Shown: positions 19,199 through 27,648 of the stretch, piece by piece
Layout: the number at the start of each line of letters is the position of its first letter
Numbering within the stretch: the stretch's first letter is position 1
Source of the DNA: Solirubrobacterales bacterium
Lineage (GTDB): Bacteria; Actinomycetota; Thermoleophilia; Solirubrobacterales; 70-9
Length of the DNA: 64,000 nt
Reading direction: 5' to 3'
Assembly (NCBI GenBank): GCA_025450585.1
Contig: JANWHD010000018.1
Location: forward strand, 1-64,000
The notes under the pieces: model-generated
What the model was told of the DNA's origin: nothing
Database searches by the model: none
Seen by the model: the letters and a program-made list of their open reading frames with translations, nothing else
Program-made: the position numbers and the translations under genes

Positions 19199-20413
19199 AT
19201 GGCCGATCTCCCCGACGCCTCCGCCTGTTACGAGCTGCTCGCGCGCATGGCGCTGATCCGGCGCTTCGAGGAGGAGGCGGGGCGCCAGTACCAGCGGGCC
19301 AAGGCGGGGGGCTTCCTGCACCTGGGGATCGGCGAGGAGGCGACCATCGTCGGCGTCTCGGCGGCGATGCGCGAGGAGGACTACCTGATCGGCACCTACC
19401 GCACGCACGGTCACGCGATCGCCCGCGGCACCGATCCCAGGCACGTGATGGCCGAGCTCTTCGGGCGGGTCGACGGGACCAGCGGCGGGCGCGGCGGCTC
19501 GATGCACATCTTCGACGCCGAGCACCGCTTCATGGGTGGCTACGGGATCGTCGGCGGCAACCTGCCGATCGCGGCGGGCCTTGCCCTCGCCTCCGAGTAC
19601 AAGGGCGAGGACGCCGTCACGGTCTGCATGTTCGGCGACGGCGCCTCTAACGCCGGCAACTTCGGCGAGACGATGAACCTGGCGGCGCTCTGGCGCCTGC
19701 CCGTCCTCTTCCTGGTCGAGAACAACCTCTACGGGATGGGCACCTCGGTCGAGCGGCACTCGGCCCAGACCGACCTCTCCAAGAAGGCCGAGGGCTATGG
19801 GATCACGGGGCAGCGGATCGACGGGATGGACGTCCTGGCGGTGCGCGATGCGGTCGCCGAGGGGATCCGGCTCGCCCGCGAGGAGCGCCGGCCGACGATG
19901 CTCGAGGCCTTCACCTACCGCTTCCGCGGCCACTCCGCCGCCGACCCCGAGGTCTACCGTGAGCGCGAGGAGGTCGAGGCCTGGCAGGCGAAGGATCCGA
20001 TCGAGCTCTTCGCGCGGCGCTGCGTCGAGGCGGAAGTGCTGGGCGAGCGCGAGGTGCAGGAGGTGCGCGACAAGGCGGAGGAGACGGTGCTCGCTGCCGT
20101 CGAGTTCGCCGATTCCTCGCCCGAGCCTGCGCTCGACACGCTCTACGAGAGCCTCTACGTGCTCGACAGCGACGCCGGCTGGTACGCGGTCGACGAGCGC
20201 AGTCCCGAGCCGCACCGCGGCGAGCACGAGGACCGCATGCCCGATGCGGCGCGCGAACTGGCCGAGGCCGGAGCCGCCTACGCGGGACAGCCGGACGGGC
20301 CAAGGCCAAATCCAGCCGAGCAGGGCGACGCCCAGGAGGGCGTCGAGCCCGAGGTCGCCGAGGAGGGCGATGCCTCGCCCGTGGCCGACGAGGTCGAGGA
20401 GGCTGAGCACTGA
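19199..20413 (+). CDS. pdhA: Pyruvate (branched-chain type) dehydrogenase E1 alpha subunit
   Basis: Thiamine-diphosphate subunit that decarboxylates a 2-oxoacid, probably pyruvate. Seen: LGIGEEATIVGVSAAMREEDYLIGTYRTHGHAIARG, GGRGGSMHIF, and the ThDP motif GDGASNAGNFGETMNLAALW...VENNLYGMGT, then TFRYRFRGHSAADPE-like phosphorylation-loop sequence. The last 80 residues are an unusual acidic, low-complexity tail (AEQGDAQEG...EEAEH) not found in standard E1 alpha. ATG 19199 is used; GTG 19190 is possible. The stop overlaps the E1 beta ATG by one base. The E1-E1-E2 cluster is thiamine- and lipoate-dependent, matching neighbours thiO/G/E, lipA and lipB. Confidence 0.93.
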   Translation: MADLPDASACYELLARMALIRRFEEEAGRQYQRAKAGGFLHLGIGEEATIVGVSAAMREEDYLIGTYRTHGHAIARGTDPRHVMAELFGRVDGTSGGRGGSMHIFDAEHRFMGGYGIVGGNLPIAAGLALASEYKGEDAVTVCMFGDGASNAGNFGETMNLAALWRLPVLFLVENNLYGMGTSVERHSAQTDLSKKAEGYGITGQRIDGMDVLAVRDAVAEGIRLAREERRPTMLEAFTYRFRGHSAADPEVYREREEVEAWQAKDPIELFARRCVEAEVLGEREVQEVRDKAEETVLAAVEFADSSPEPALDTLYESLYVLDSDAGWYAVDERSPEPHRGEHEDRMPDAARELAEAGAAYAGQPDGPRPNPAEQGDAQEGVEPEVAEEGDASPVADEVEEAEH

Positions 20414-21402
20414 TGGCGGAGCTGCGGATGCGCGAGGCCCTGCGCGACGCGATGGCGGAGGAGATGCGGCGCGACGAGGCGGTCTTCGTGATGGGCGAGG
20501 ACGTCGGGGTCTTCCAGGGTGCCTTCAAGGTGACCGAAGGGCTCCTGGACGAGTTCGGCGAGCGGCGCGTGCGCGACACGCCGATCTCCGAGAACACGAT
20601 CGTCGGCACCGGGGTCGGCGCGGCGATGGCGGGACTGCGGCCGGTGGTCGAGCTGATGACGGTCAACTTCGCGCTGCTGGCGCTCGACCAGATCGTCAAC
20701 CACGCCGCCGCGATCCCCTACATGTTCAACGGCCAGGCGCGGGTGCCGATGGTGGTGCGGATGCCGGGCGGCGGCGGCCATCAGCTCGGCCCCACCCACT
20801 CGCACAGCTTCGAGGCGCTCTTCCTCCAGGTGCCGGGGCTGCTGGTCGCCTGCCCCTCGACGCCGGGCGACGGCAAGGCGCTGCTGAAGGCGGCGATCCG
20901 CGACGACAACCCAGTCATCTTCATCGAGCACGAGAGCCTCTACGGGCGGCGAGGGGAGGTCAGCGAGGACGAGGAGGAGATCCTGCGCTTCGGCCAGGCG
21001 GCGATGCGGCGCGAGGGCTCCGACGTGACGATCGTCGGCATCCTCAAGATGGCCCACGTCGCCGAGGACGCGGCGCGGGTGCTCGCGCACGAGCACGGGG
21101 TCGAGGCCGAGGTGATCGACCCGCGCACGCTGCGCCCACTCGACCTCGACACGATCCTAGCCTCGGTGCGCAAGACCAACCGCGCCGTGATCGTCGAGGA
21201 GGGCTGGCCACACGGCGGAGTCGGCGCCAACCTGGCGAGCCTGATCACCGAGCAGGCCTTCGACGACCTCGACGCGCCGGTCCAGCGGGTCACCGGCGCG
21301 GACGTGCATATGCCTTACTCGAGGCGGTTGGAGCAGGCCGCGATTCCCCACGAGGAGCATGTGGTGAAGGCGGCGCTGGCCACGCTGGAGGGATCGATCT
21401 GA
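20413..21402 (+). CDS. pdhB: Pyruvate (branched-chain type) dehydrogenase E1 beta subunit
   Basis: Partner of E1 alpha in the alpha2-beta2 E1. Motifs: FVMGEDVGVFQGAFKVTEGL, RVRDTPISENTIVGTGVGAAMAGLRPVVE, MFNGQARVPMVVRMPGGGG, HSFEALFLQVPGLLVACPSTPGDGKALL and ERAVIVEEGW-type C-terminal block. Length 329 matches the family. It is translationally coupled on both sides by TGATG junctions (with E1 alpha at 20411-20415 and E2 at 21400-21404), so the subunits are made together. Confidence 0.95.
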   Translation: MAELRMREALRDAMAEEMRRDEAVFVMGEDVGVFQGAFKVTEGLLDEFGERRVRDTPISENTIVGTGVGAAMAGLRPVVELMTVNFALLALDQIVNHAAAIPYMFNGQARVPMVVRMPGGGGHQLGPTHSHSFEALFLQVPGLLVACPSTPGDGKALLKAAIRDDNPVIFIEHESLYGRRGEVSEDEEEILRFGQAAMRREGSDVTIVGILKMAHVAEDAARVLAHEHGVEAEVIDPRTLRPLDLDTILASVRKTNRAVIVEEGWPHGGVGANLASLITEQAFDDLDAPVQRVTGADVHMPYSRRLEQAAIPHEEHVVKAALATLEGSI

Positions 21403-22751
21403 TGGCTGACGTCGTGATGCCAAGGCTGTCCGACTCGATGGAGGAGGGGACGATCCTGCAGTGGCTCAAGCAGGTCGGCGATGAGGTGTCTGTCGGCGAT
21501 GAGCTTGTGGAGATCGAGACCGACAAGGCGAATATGGCCTATGAAAGTGACGTGGAGGGAACGCTGAGCGAGATCTTGGTGCAGGAGGGTGAGACGGTTG
21601 CGATCGGGACACCGATAGCTCGGGTGGGTGGTGAAAGTGCGGATGCCTCGGCCGAATCGGCCGCGGGTCCTGTCGTGGGGGAAGGGGGGGCGCTGCGGGC
21701 GGGCGCACAGCGCCCGTCCTCGACCCCCCCAACCCCCACGCCACCCGCGGAGAAAGCGATCAATGCTGCGCCAACCGCCGCGACAGGTGAAGCTGACGCT
21801 GCTCAAGACGGCGACGGTCGGCCGAAAGCTTCCCCCGTGGCTCGGCGGATCGCGAAGGAGCGCGGCCTCGATTTGGGGGAGCTTGAGGGGTCTGGGCCGG
21901 GGGGGCGGATCGTCAAGGCGGATGTCGAGCGGGCGGCATCGGCCGCGGGTCCTGTCGTGGGGGAAGGGGGGGCGCTGCGGGCGGGCGCACAGCGCCCGTC
22001 CTCGACCCCCCCAACCCCCACGCCACCCGCGGAAGAAGCGTCCCGGCCCGAGACGGCCAAGGGCGAGGTCACCCATGAAGACCTCTCGAAGCTGCAGTCG
22101 ACCATCGCCCGCAGGATGGCGGAGTCGAAGGCGACGGCGCCTCACTTCTACCTCGAGGCTGAGATCGACATGAGCCGTTTGGTGGAGGCTCGGAAGCAGA
22201 TCAAGGCTGCTGCCAGAGAGGGCGACGTCGTTCCCTCTTTCAACGACATGGTGGTCAAGGCCTGTGCGCTGGCGCTGCGGGAGCATCCGCGGGCCAACGG
22301 GGCGTATCGGGACGGGCGGTTCGAGCTGTACTCGCGGGTGAACGTGGGGGTCGCGGTGGCCACCGACGACGGGCTGGTCGTTCCCACGGTCTCCGACGCC
22401 GACCGCAAGAGCCTGCGGCAGATCGCCTCGGACGCACGGGCGTTGGCGCAGCGGGTGCGGGACGGGCAGATCACGCCGCCGGAGCTCTCGGGAGCGACGT
22501 TCACCGTCTCCAACCTGGGGATGTTCGGGATCGACGTCTTCGCCGCGGTGATCAATCCGCCACAGGCCGCGATCCTCGCCGTCGGCGCGATCGCCGAGCG
22601 TCCCGTCGTCCGCGATGGCGCGATCGTCACCGCCCATCTGATGCGGGTAAACCTCGCCTGCGACCACCGCATCCTCTACGGCGCCCCGGCCGCGGAATTC
22701 CTGGCGCGCATTCGAAGCCTGCTCGAAGAGCCCCTCTCCCTAGCCCTCTAG
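21402..22751 (+). CDS. pdhC: Dihydrolipoamide acyltransferase (E2) with repeat-derived linkers
   Basis: Core of the dehydrogenase complex, 449 residues. A lipoyl domain (residues 1-78; lipoyl-Lys in VEIETDKANMAYES), a peripheral-subunit-binding domain (about 145-182; SPVARRIAKERGLDLGELEGSGPGGRI) and a catalytic domain (about 225-449; SFNDMVVKACALAL, ending with DHRILYGAPAAEFL, the catalytic His-Arg) are present. Both inter-domain linkers contain the same 32-residue stretch, encoded by perfect 96-bp copies (21656-21751 and 21938-22033) of a palindromic element. The true start is ATG 21402, overlapping E1 beta; the open frame extending upstream to 19797 is a shadow of E1. Convergent repeats follow the stop. 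Confidence 0.95.
   Translation: MADVVMPRLSDSMEEGTILQWLKQVGDEVSVGDELVEIETDKANMAYESDVEGTLSEILVQEGETVAIGTPIARVGGESADASAESAAGPVVGEGGALRAGAQRPSSTPPTPTPPAEKAINAAPTAATGEADAAQDGDGRPKASPVARRIAKERGLDLGELEGSGPGGRIVKADVERAASAAGPVVGEGGALRAGAQRPSSTPPTPTPPAEEASRPETAKGEVTHEDLSKLQSTIARRMAESKATAPHFYLEAEIDMSRLVEARKQIKAAAREGDVVPSFNDMVVKACALALREHPRANGAYRDGRFELYSRVNVGVAVATDDGLVVPTVSDADRKSLRQIASDARALAQRVRDGQITPPELSGATFTVSNLGMFGIDVFAAVINPPQAAILAVGAIAERPVVRDGAIVTAHLMRVNLACDHRILYGAPAAEFLARIRSLLEEPLSLAL
21656..21751. repeat. Family B in-frame palindromic element, copy 1 (E2 linker 1)
   Basis: A 96-bp block identical to 21938-22033. Within it the element proper (21661-21750) has terminal arms CCGCGGGT/ACCCGCGG, inner runs GGGGGAAGGGGGGG/CCCCCCCAACCCCC and a central perfect stem GGGCGCTG/CAGCGCCC. 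It is read in frame as a Gly/Ala/Pro/Thr-rich linker between the lipoyl and subunit-binding domains. Confidence 0.9.
21938..22033. repeat. Family B in-frame palindromic element, copy 2 (E2 linker 2)
   Basis: Identical over all 96 bases to copy 1, offset by 282 bases (94 codons), hence the same reading frame. It forms the linker between the subunit-binding and catalytic domains. Absence of any synonymous change argues for recent duplication or gene conversion. Confidence 0.9.
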
Positions 22752-22756
22752 CAGCG

Positions 22757-22793
22757 GTCGCACTTTCCGCCGGTATGCGGATGAAGCTGCGAC
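22757..22793. repeat. Family A palindrome, GTCGCACTT subtype
   Basis: Shares GTCGCACTTTCCGCCGG with the copy at 12920 but has decayed on the right arm (GAAGCTGCGAC). It lies six bases after the E2 stop, in the convergent gap before the minus-strand membrane protein gene. Confidence 0.75.
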
Positions 22794-22827
22794 ACCAAAC
22801 CCGAATATCGATTTCGCTGGCGTTGCG

Positions 22828-22864
22828 GTCGCACTTCTCGCCGCTATACGGCGGGAAGTGCGAC
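22828..22864. repeat. Family A palindrome, GTCGCACTT subtype
   Basis: Better preserved than its neighbour: arms GTCGCACTTCTCGCCG and CGGCGGGAAGTGCGAC. With the copy at 22757 it fills the 121-base gap between two convergent genes, a position where paired hairpins may serve as a two-way terminator. Confidence 0.8.
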
Positions 22865-22872
22865 ATCGAAAG

Positions 22873-24594
22873 TCAGCAAGTCTTCTTTGCGCCCGTCACC
22901 GCATTCCACGCCCGGCCCAGCGAGAAGTCCGCCGCGACTCGAAAGACGCCGGGGTGCGCGGCGTGGACCACGGTCCAGTCGCCGTGGCGAAGGATGCAAC
23001 CGCTGCCGCGGGCTATCGACCAGTAGGGGGTGAACTTGACCCGGACGAGGAAGTCGCCGGGGCGGCTGACGTCGAGGGCGAAGCCCTGGCGGCCGGCCCA
23101 GAGGACCTGGGCCGCGGCCGCGGCCATCGGCTCCACCAGGGGCTTGGAGTTGCGCACCGCGTAGATCCGCCAGTGCTCTGAGCTCCAGCGCAGGTCCAGG
23201 TAGGGCGGGGCACTGAGGATCAGGCGGCGCTCCGCGATCGAGGAATAGTCAAGCGCGGCGTCGGGCAGCGCCACGTATGAGATCGCGTTCTGACGCAGCC
23301 AGCGCCCGTAGGCGGGCGCGGTCAGCGGGTCCTCGCCGTAGAAGATGTCGTCGCGGGTGGTGTCCAGCTGACGCAGCCACCCTCGCGCCAGCTCGAAGTG
23401 GGTGGCGAGATAGGCCGACTCCCAGTGGTTGGCGGTGGGCGGGACCTCGACCCGCACCGTCCCGCCACCGTGCTCGCGCAGCCACTGCGCCGGCGGCTGG
23501 AAGTAGCTGCGGGAGGTCGAGGGGTCGCCGACGCTGCGGACGATCTGGCTGACGCTGGCGGTCACCTGCCAGTAGAGGCCGCCGGCCATGAAGAGGGCCA
23601 GGAACCAGGGAGAGACACGCGGCCGCCGGGCCAGCACCACCGCCGCCAGCACCGGCCCGCCGAAGAGGGCGCCGAGCCGGACCGCGTTGCCACCCATCGC
23701 GTTGGGCACGAGCCAGACGACCGTCGAGGCGAGCAGGTAGGCGGCGACCGTCCAGCGCAGCTGCCGCTCCTCCTCGCGCAGGCCGCGCGTCACATAGAGG
23801 GCCGAGCCGCACCAGAGCGGGATGGCGATGAACGAGGAGAAGGCAAAGGGGAACTGGCCGGCATCGGGGAAGACCAGGTTTGGGACGAGCACCAGCCCGA
23901 GCGCAACGAAGGCAACCCCGAGGGCTCGGCCGCGGGACAACAGCACCTGGCCGCGGGACCCGTCGTGGCCTCGGGGGGGCCTGCGGGCGGGGGCTGCGCC
24001 TCCGTTCTCGGCCCCCCCGAGTCCGCGCCACCCGCGGAGAGCAGTGCTCCAGTCCACGGTCGATGCCGCGGCGCAGATCAGGACTCCGCCGAGGAAGGCG
24101 GCGGCGACAGGGCTGGAAAGCGCGCAAGCCGCAGCTGTGAGCAGAGCGATGCTTCCACGTCCGAGCTGAAGAGCTCGCAGCGACCCCAGGCCGAAGGCGA
24201 CGCCTAGGGCGAAGGTGAGCTGGCCGTCGGCGAGCAGTGTTACGACGCCGGCGGCGAACCAGAGTGTCGCCCAACGAGCCGGCTCGCCCCAGCGGTCGCG
24301 GACGAGGCGGTCGAAGAGGTAGGAGGAGCCGACGACCGACACGGTGCCGACCAGCTGCGGCCCCAGCAGCGCGGCCAGCGGCGGGAAGAGGACGCTGTAG
24401 GTGAGCGTGTAGTGACCGCCGTACCAGCTGCCGTTCCAGATCGCCAGGCCGGCCTGCTGGAAGAGGTGGGTGCGGAAGACCTGGGCGGCGAGGTCGCCGA
24501 CCTGCGGGTTCCAGGCCAGCATCAGGGCGGCGAGGGCAGCGCTCAGGGCAACGGCCGGCAGCCAGTCGGGTCGGAGGGACTTGGACTGGACCAT
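22873..24594 (-). CDS. Multi-pass membrane protein, possible GT-C/PTPS-related family
   Basis: About 573 residues with roughly 10-11 hydrophobic segments in the first 360 (for example LLGPQLVGTVSVVGSSYLF, GVAFVALGLVLVPNLV, LGALFGGPVLAAVVLA), then a soluble C-terminal domain of about 210 residues including YFQPPAQWLREHGGGTVRVEVPPTANHWESAYLA. The layout resembles GT-C-like membrane enzymes annotated as PTPS-related; catalytic function is not clear. ATG 24594 (MVQSKSLRP) is used; the frame to 25191 is antisense to lipB. A loop near residues 185-215 is encoded by an in-frame family B palindrome (23951-24037). Confidence 0.7.
   Translation of the reverse strand: MVQSKSLRPDWLPAVALSAALAALMLAWNPQVGDLAAQVFRTHLFQQAGLAIWNGSWYGGHYTLTYSVLFPPLAALLGPQLVGTVSVVGSSYLFDRLVRDRWGEPARWATLWFAAGVVTLLADGQLTFALGVAFGLGSLRALQLGRGSIALLTAAACALSSPVAAAFLGGVLICAAASTVDWSTALRGWRGLGGAENGGAAPARRPPRGHDGSRGQVLLSRGRALGVAFVALGLVLVPNLVFPDAGQFPFAFSSFIAIPLWCGSALYVTRGLREEERQLRWTVAAYLLASTVVWLVPNAMGGNAVRLGALFGGPVLAAVVLARRPRVSPWFLALFMAGGLYWQVTASVSQIVRSVGDPSTSRSYFQPPAQWLREHGGGTVRVEVPPTANHWESAYLATHFELARGWLRQLDTTRDDIFYGEDPLTAPAYGRWLRQNAISYVALPDAALDYSSIAERRLILSAPPYLDLRWSSEHWRIYAVRNSKPLVEPMAAAAAQVLWAGRQGFALDVSRPGDFLVRVKFTPYWSIARGSGCILRHGDWTVVHAAHPGVFRVAADFSLGRAWNAVTGAKKTC
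23951..24037. repeat. Family B in-frame palindromic element, copy 3 (membrane protein)
   Basis: Eighty-seven bases from CCGCGGG to CCCGCGG, diverged but clearly alignable with the E2 copies: GTCGTGG, a run of seven G, TGCGGGCGGG, a run of seven C, and CGCCACCCGCGG occur in the same order. It is 3 bases shorter than the 90-bp E2 element core, so the frame is kept. The host gene reads it from the opposite strand. Confidence 0.85.
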
Positions 24595-24642
24595 GGGGAC
24601 GGCGCTAAGGATAGGGGCGGGCGCCGTGCAAGGATTTCGTTG

Positions 24643-25422
24643 GTGAGCCCGAAAGTCCTGGTTGTCCGCTGTGGCCTGGTCCCCTACGAGGAGGGGGCGG
24701 TCGCGCAGCGCTGGCTGCGGGCCGCTCGCCAGGAGGGTGCCCTCCCCGACGTGCTGCTGCTGCTCGAGCATCCCCCCGTCTACACCCGTGGCCGGCGCTC
24801 CGGCGAGGAGGAGCTGCCGATGGCGCGGGAGTGGTACGAGATGCAGGGGATCGAAGTCCAGGACACCGACCGCGGCGGCCGCGTCACCTACCACGGGCCC
24901 GGCCAGCTGGTCGCCTACCCGATCGTCGACCTGAAGCCCTACGGCGACGACGTCCACGAGTACGTTCGGCGCCTGGAGCGGGTGGCGATCGGGGCGATCG
25001 GCGACCACGGCGTCGCCGTCGACACGATCGAGGGGCTGACCGGCGTCTGGACCGAGGGAGAGCCGCCTGGCCTCGCCCGCCCACCGGCCGCGACGCCCGA
25101 CGGGGCTCCGCTCTTCGGCCCCCCGGCACAAAAGGAAGCACGCAAGATCGGGTCGATAGGGGTGCACGTCAGCCGCGGGGTCACCACCCACGGGCTCGCG
25201 GTGAACGTCAACAACGACCTGCAGCCCTTCGAGTGGGTGGTGCCCTGCGGGATCGAGGGCTGCCAGGTGACCTCGCTGAGCCGCGAGCTGGGGAGCGAGC
25301 AGGACCTGGACGCCTTTGCCGACGCGGTCGCCGCCCGCTTCGCCGAGGTCTACGAGCGCACCCAGGTGATGGCCACCCCCGCCGACCTGGGCCTCGACAG
25401 CGCTAGGCTCGGCGTCGCATGA
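24643..25422 (+). CDS. lipB: LipB, octanoyl-[ACP]:protein octanoyltransferase
   Basis: Transfers octanoate from ACP to lipoyl domains, the first step of de novo lipoylation. Seen: LLLLEHPPVYTRGRR, RGGRVTYHGPGQLVAYPIVDL, the lysine motif ARKIGSIGVHVSRGVTTHGLAVNVN and the catalytic cysteine in VPCGIEGCQVTSL. GTG 24643 follows AAGGA; the frame extending to 24412 is noncoding. An insertion of about 20 residues (PPGLARPPAATPDGAPLFGP) between GVW and the lysine motif is not usual for the family. The last four bases overlap lipA (ATGA). Confidence 0.93.
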   Translation: MSPKVLVVRCGLVPYEEGAVAQRWLRAARQEGALPDVLLLLEHPPVYTRGRRSGEEELPMAREWYEMQGIEVQDTDRGGRVTYHGPGQLVAYPIVDLKPYGDDVHEYVRRLERVAIGAIGDHGVAVDTIEGLTGVWTEGEPPGLARPPAATPDGAPLFGPPAQKEARKIGSIGVHVSRGVTTHGLAVNVNNDLQPFEWVVPCGIEGCQVTSLSRELGSEQDLDAFADAVAARFAEVYERTQVMATPADLGLDSARLGVA

Positions 25423-26423
25423 GCGAAACGAGCACCGAGCCGACGACCGCCGCCGCGGCTGAGGCCGAGGCGGGCGCCGAGCGCGTCCACGTCACCCGCT
25501 CACGCGCCAAGCCCGGCGGTACCGCGGCGGACAGCGTCGACACCGTCCCCTTCCGGCGCGCCCGCAAGCCGCCGTGGCTGAAGGTGCCGGCGCCGGGCGG
25601 GCCGACCTACCGCCGGCTGAAGTCGATGATCGGCTCCGACAACCTGCACACCGTCTGCGAGGAGGCCAACTGCCCCAACGTCGGCGAGTGCTGGGAGCGC
25701 GGCACGGCGACCTTCATGATCCTCGGCGACGTCTGCACGCGGCGCTGCGGCTTCTGCAACGTGAAGACGGGGGTGCCGACCTGGAACGACCCGCTGGAGC
25801 CGCTGCGCGTCGCCAACCAGGTGAAGAAGATGGGGCTGCGCCACGCGGTCGTCACCTCGGTCGACCGCGACGACCTGCCCGACTACGGCGCGAGCGCCTT
25901 CGTCGGCGTGATCCGCTCGATCCGGATGCAGGCGCCCGGCTGCAAGGTCGAGATCCTCACGCCCGACTTCCGCGGCCAGGAGATGCCGCTGGCGAAGGTG
26001 ATCCACGAGCGTCCCGACGTCTTCAACCACAACGTCGAGACGGTGCCGCGCCTGTACCCGGTGGCGCGGCGCGGGTCCAAGTTCCTGCGCTCGGCCCGGG
26101 TGCTGAAGATGGCGAAGGAGATGGGCGGCGAGCGCGTCGTCACCAAGTCGGGCCTGATGGTCGGCCTCGGCGAGTCCTTCGAGGAGATGGTCGAGGCGTT
26201 CGGCATCCTGCGCGAACACCGGGTCCAGGTGCTGACCGTGGGCCAGTACCTGCGGCCGACCGAGAACCATCTGCCGGTGGTCCGCTACTGGCACCCGGAG
26301 GAGTTCGAGGCGCTGGAGAAGGCGGCGTACGAGCTCGGCTTCGAGTCGGTTGCTTCAGGCCCGTTGGTCCGGTCCAGTTATCACGCCGACCAAAACTTGC
26401 CCGAGCAGGCGCTCACCGGCTAA
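25419..26423 (+). CDS. lipA: LipA, lipoyl synthase
   Basis: Radical SAM enzyme that inserts two sulfurs into octanoyl-lysine to give lipoyl groups, here needed by the E2 encoded 4 kb upstream. It has both cluster motifs: CEEANCPNVGEC for the auxiliary, sacrificial cluster and CTRRCGFC for the SAM cluster, plus TVGQYLRPTENHLPVVRYWHPEEF. The C-terminal RSSYHADQ includes the serine that ligates the auxiliary cluster. The first 45 residues are a variable, Ala/Glu-rich extension. Coupled to lipB by ATGA. Confidence 0.96.
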   Translation: MSETSTEPTTAAAAEAEAGAERVHVTRSRAKPGGTAADSVDTVPFRRARKPPWLKVPAPGGPTYRRLKSMIGSDNLHTVCEEANCPNVGECWERGTATFMILGDVCTRRCGFCNVKTGVPTWNDPLEPLRVANQVKKMGLRHAVVTSVDRDDLPDYGASAFVGVIRSIRMQAPGCKVEILTPDFRGQEMPLAKVIHERPDVFNHNVETVPRLYPVARRGSKFLRSARVLKMAKEMGGERVVTKSGLMVGLGESFEEMVEAFGILREHRVQVLTVGQYLRPTENHLPVVRYWHPEEFEALEKAAYELGFESVASGPLVRSSYHADQNLPEQALTG

Positions 26424-26707
26424 GAAGCCGCGAGCAGTTCCCGACGGACCATCTCGCGCGCGAAGGCGATCACGTCGTCGAGGGCGCGCGGCTCGGCGAT
26501 CTCGAAGCGCTCGGCGAGGCTCCTGGCCAGCTCGGCCACGGTGCGCGGCCCCTCCAGCTGCCCCCAGACCCAGGCGCCGGTGGCGTTGAGCCGCACGGCG
26601 ATGCCGGAATCGACGTCGAGCAGGACCATCTCCTCGGGCAGGTCTCCGGGGACCGCGCGCTCCGTGCGCCGCAGCGTGCTCTTCGCCCCTATCTGCGCTC
26701 CACCCAC
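26420..26707 (-). CDS. PqqD-like RiPP recognition element protein
   Basis: A 95-residue protein with the PqqD pattern: EEMVLLDVDSGIAVRLNATGAWVWGQLEGPRTVAELARSLAERF, a small winged-helix fold that binds leader peptides for modifying enzymes. It lies back to back with the HPr-kinase-like gene (21 bases between starts), next to a peptide gene and a radical SAM gene, supporting a peptide-modification role. Start GTG 26707. Its stop overlaps the lipA stop on the other strand. Confidence 0.85.
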   Translation of the reverse strand: MGGAQIGAKSTLRRTERAVPGDLPEEMVLLDVDSGIAVRLNATGAWVWGQLEGPRTVAELARSLAERFEIAEPRALDDVIAFAREMVRRELLAAS

Positions 26708-26728
26708 GATCCATACCCTAAGACCGCG

Positions 26729-27601
26729 ATGGGCAGCCTCTACGGATTCGAGGTTAAGACCGAGTTGCCGCTGCGGCGGTTGAACGCGGCGCCGGGGACA
26801 CGCGGTGAGCTGACGATCGACGTGGCGCGCGAGCCGCTTCCCGCGCCGCGCGGAGAGCCAGTGAGCACGTTGATCGGCGGCAACGGCCGCCGCTTCTACG
26901 CCTCATACGAGCTCGGAGACCGCTGCCTCCTGGAACTGCCGCCGAGTGGCGAGTTCCTGCTCGACCCCGGGACCGTTCGGTTGACGGTGAGCATCGGCGA
27001 TGACGACGAGGCCCTGCGAGAGCACCGCATCGTCTCCTCCGCCGTGTGCACGCTGCTGGCGATGCGCAGCGACCTCGCCCTCCATGCCTCGGCAGTGGCG
27101 GTCAAGGGGCGGACCGTCCTCTTCTGCGGCCCGTCCGGCCGGGGGAAGTCGACTCTCGCGCTGGCCTTGGGCGAAGCGGGCAACGAGGTGCTGAGCGAGG
27201 ACGGGGTGTCGATCTCGATCGGCCCAGAGGGGCCCATCGCCTTCCCGGGCGCCCGCGGGATCAGGGTGCGCAGCTTGGACCCCGACGGGAGCCGGCGCAC
27301 CGACCTCGTCCCGGACCCGGCGCCCCGCGAGCCCCCGCCCTGCCCGGTCATGGCCGTCGTGCTGCTCGGGGAGCGGGGCGAGGGGCTCACGATCGAGCCG
27401 CTGGAGGCAGCGCGGGGCCTGGCGCTGCTCACCCCCAATCTCACCCACAGCGGCGCCCGTGAGGGGATCGCCGCGGCCTTTGGCCGCCTCGCTCGGCTGC
27501 TCCACACCGTGCCCGTCTTCCGCGCCTCCCTTCCCGAGGATCTCGGCGCCCTGCCGAGCGCCGCCGGCGACCTGCTCGACGGGGTTGCAAGTCGTGACTA
27601 A
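26729..27601 (+). CDS. HPr serine kinase-like protein
   Basis: About 290 residues with the HPrK-type P-loop FCGPSGRGKSTLALALGEAG near residues 133-152 and the following VLSEDGVSISIGPEG block; LALHASAVAVKG just before it is the standard lead-in (HASAV) of this family. Such proteins recur in lasso-peptide and other RiPP clusters, where some phosphorylate a C-terminal serine of the product. The candidate precursor 47 bases downstream ends in Ala-Ser. ATG 26729 is chosen; the longer frame overlaps lipA. The mature substrate is not known. Confidence 0.85.
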   Translation: MGSLYGFEVKTELPLRRLNAAPGTRGELTIDVAREPLPAPRGEPVSTLIGGNGRRFYASYELGDRCLLELPPSGEFLLDPGTVRLTVSIGDDDEALREHRIVSSAVCTLLAMRSDLALHASAVAVKGRTVLFCGPSGRGKSTLALALGEAGNEVLSEDGVSISIGPEGPIAFPGARGIRVRSLDPDGSRRTDLVPDPAPREPPPCPVMAVVLLGERGEGLTIEPLEAARGLALLTPNLTHSGAREGIAAAFGRLARLLHTVPVFRASLPEDLGALPSAAGDLLDGVASRD

Positions 27602-27648
27602 ACTGCTCCGCACAGGGTTCTGCACCAGTTCATACAAGGGAGGAAAAG

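Noticed and set aside
19797..21401. Very long open frame upstream of and in frame with E2 (would give a 984-residue protein)
   Set aside because: It overlaps E1 alpha and E1 beta completely, has low-complexity Arg/Pro-rich sequence, and the conserved lipoyl domain begins exactly at ATG 21402 with a coupled start.
24595..25191. N-terminal extension of the membrane protein gene across lipB
   Set aside because: It is antisense to the whole first two thirds of lipB and has no hydrophobic or conserved features; high GC makes such frames common.
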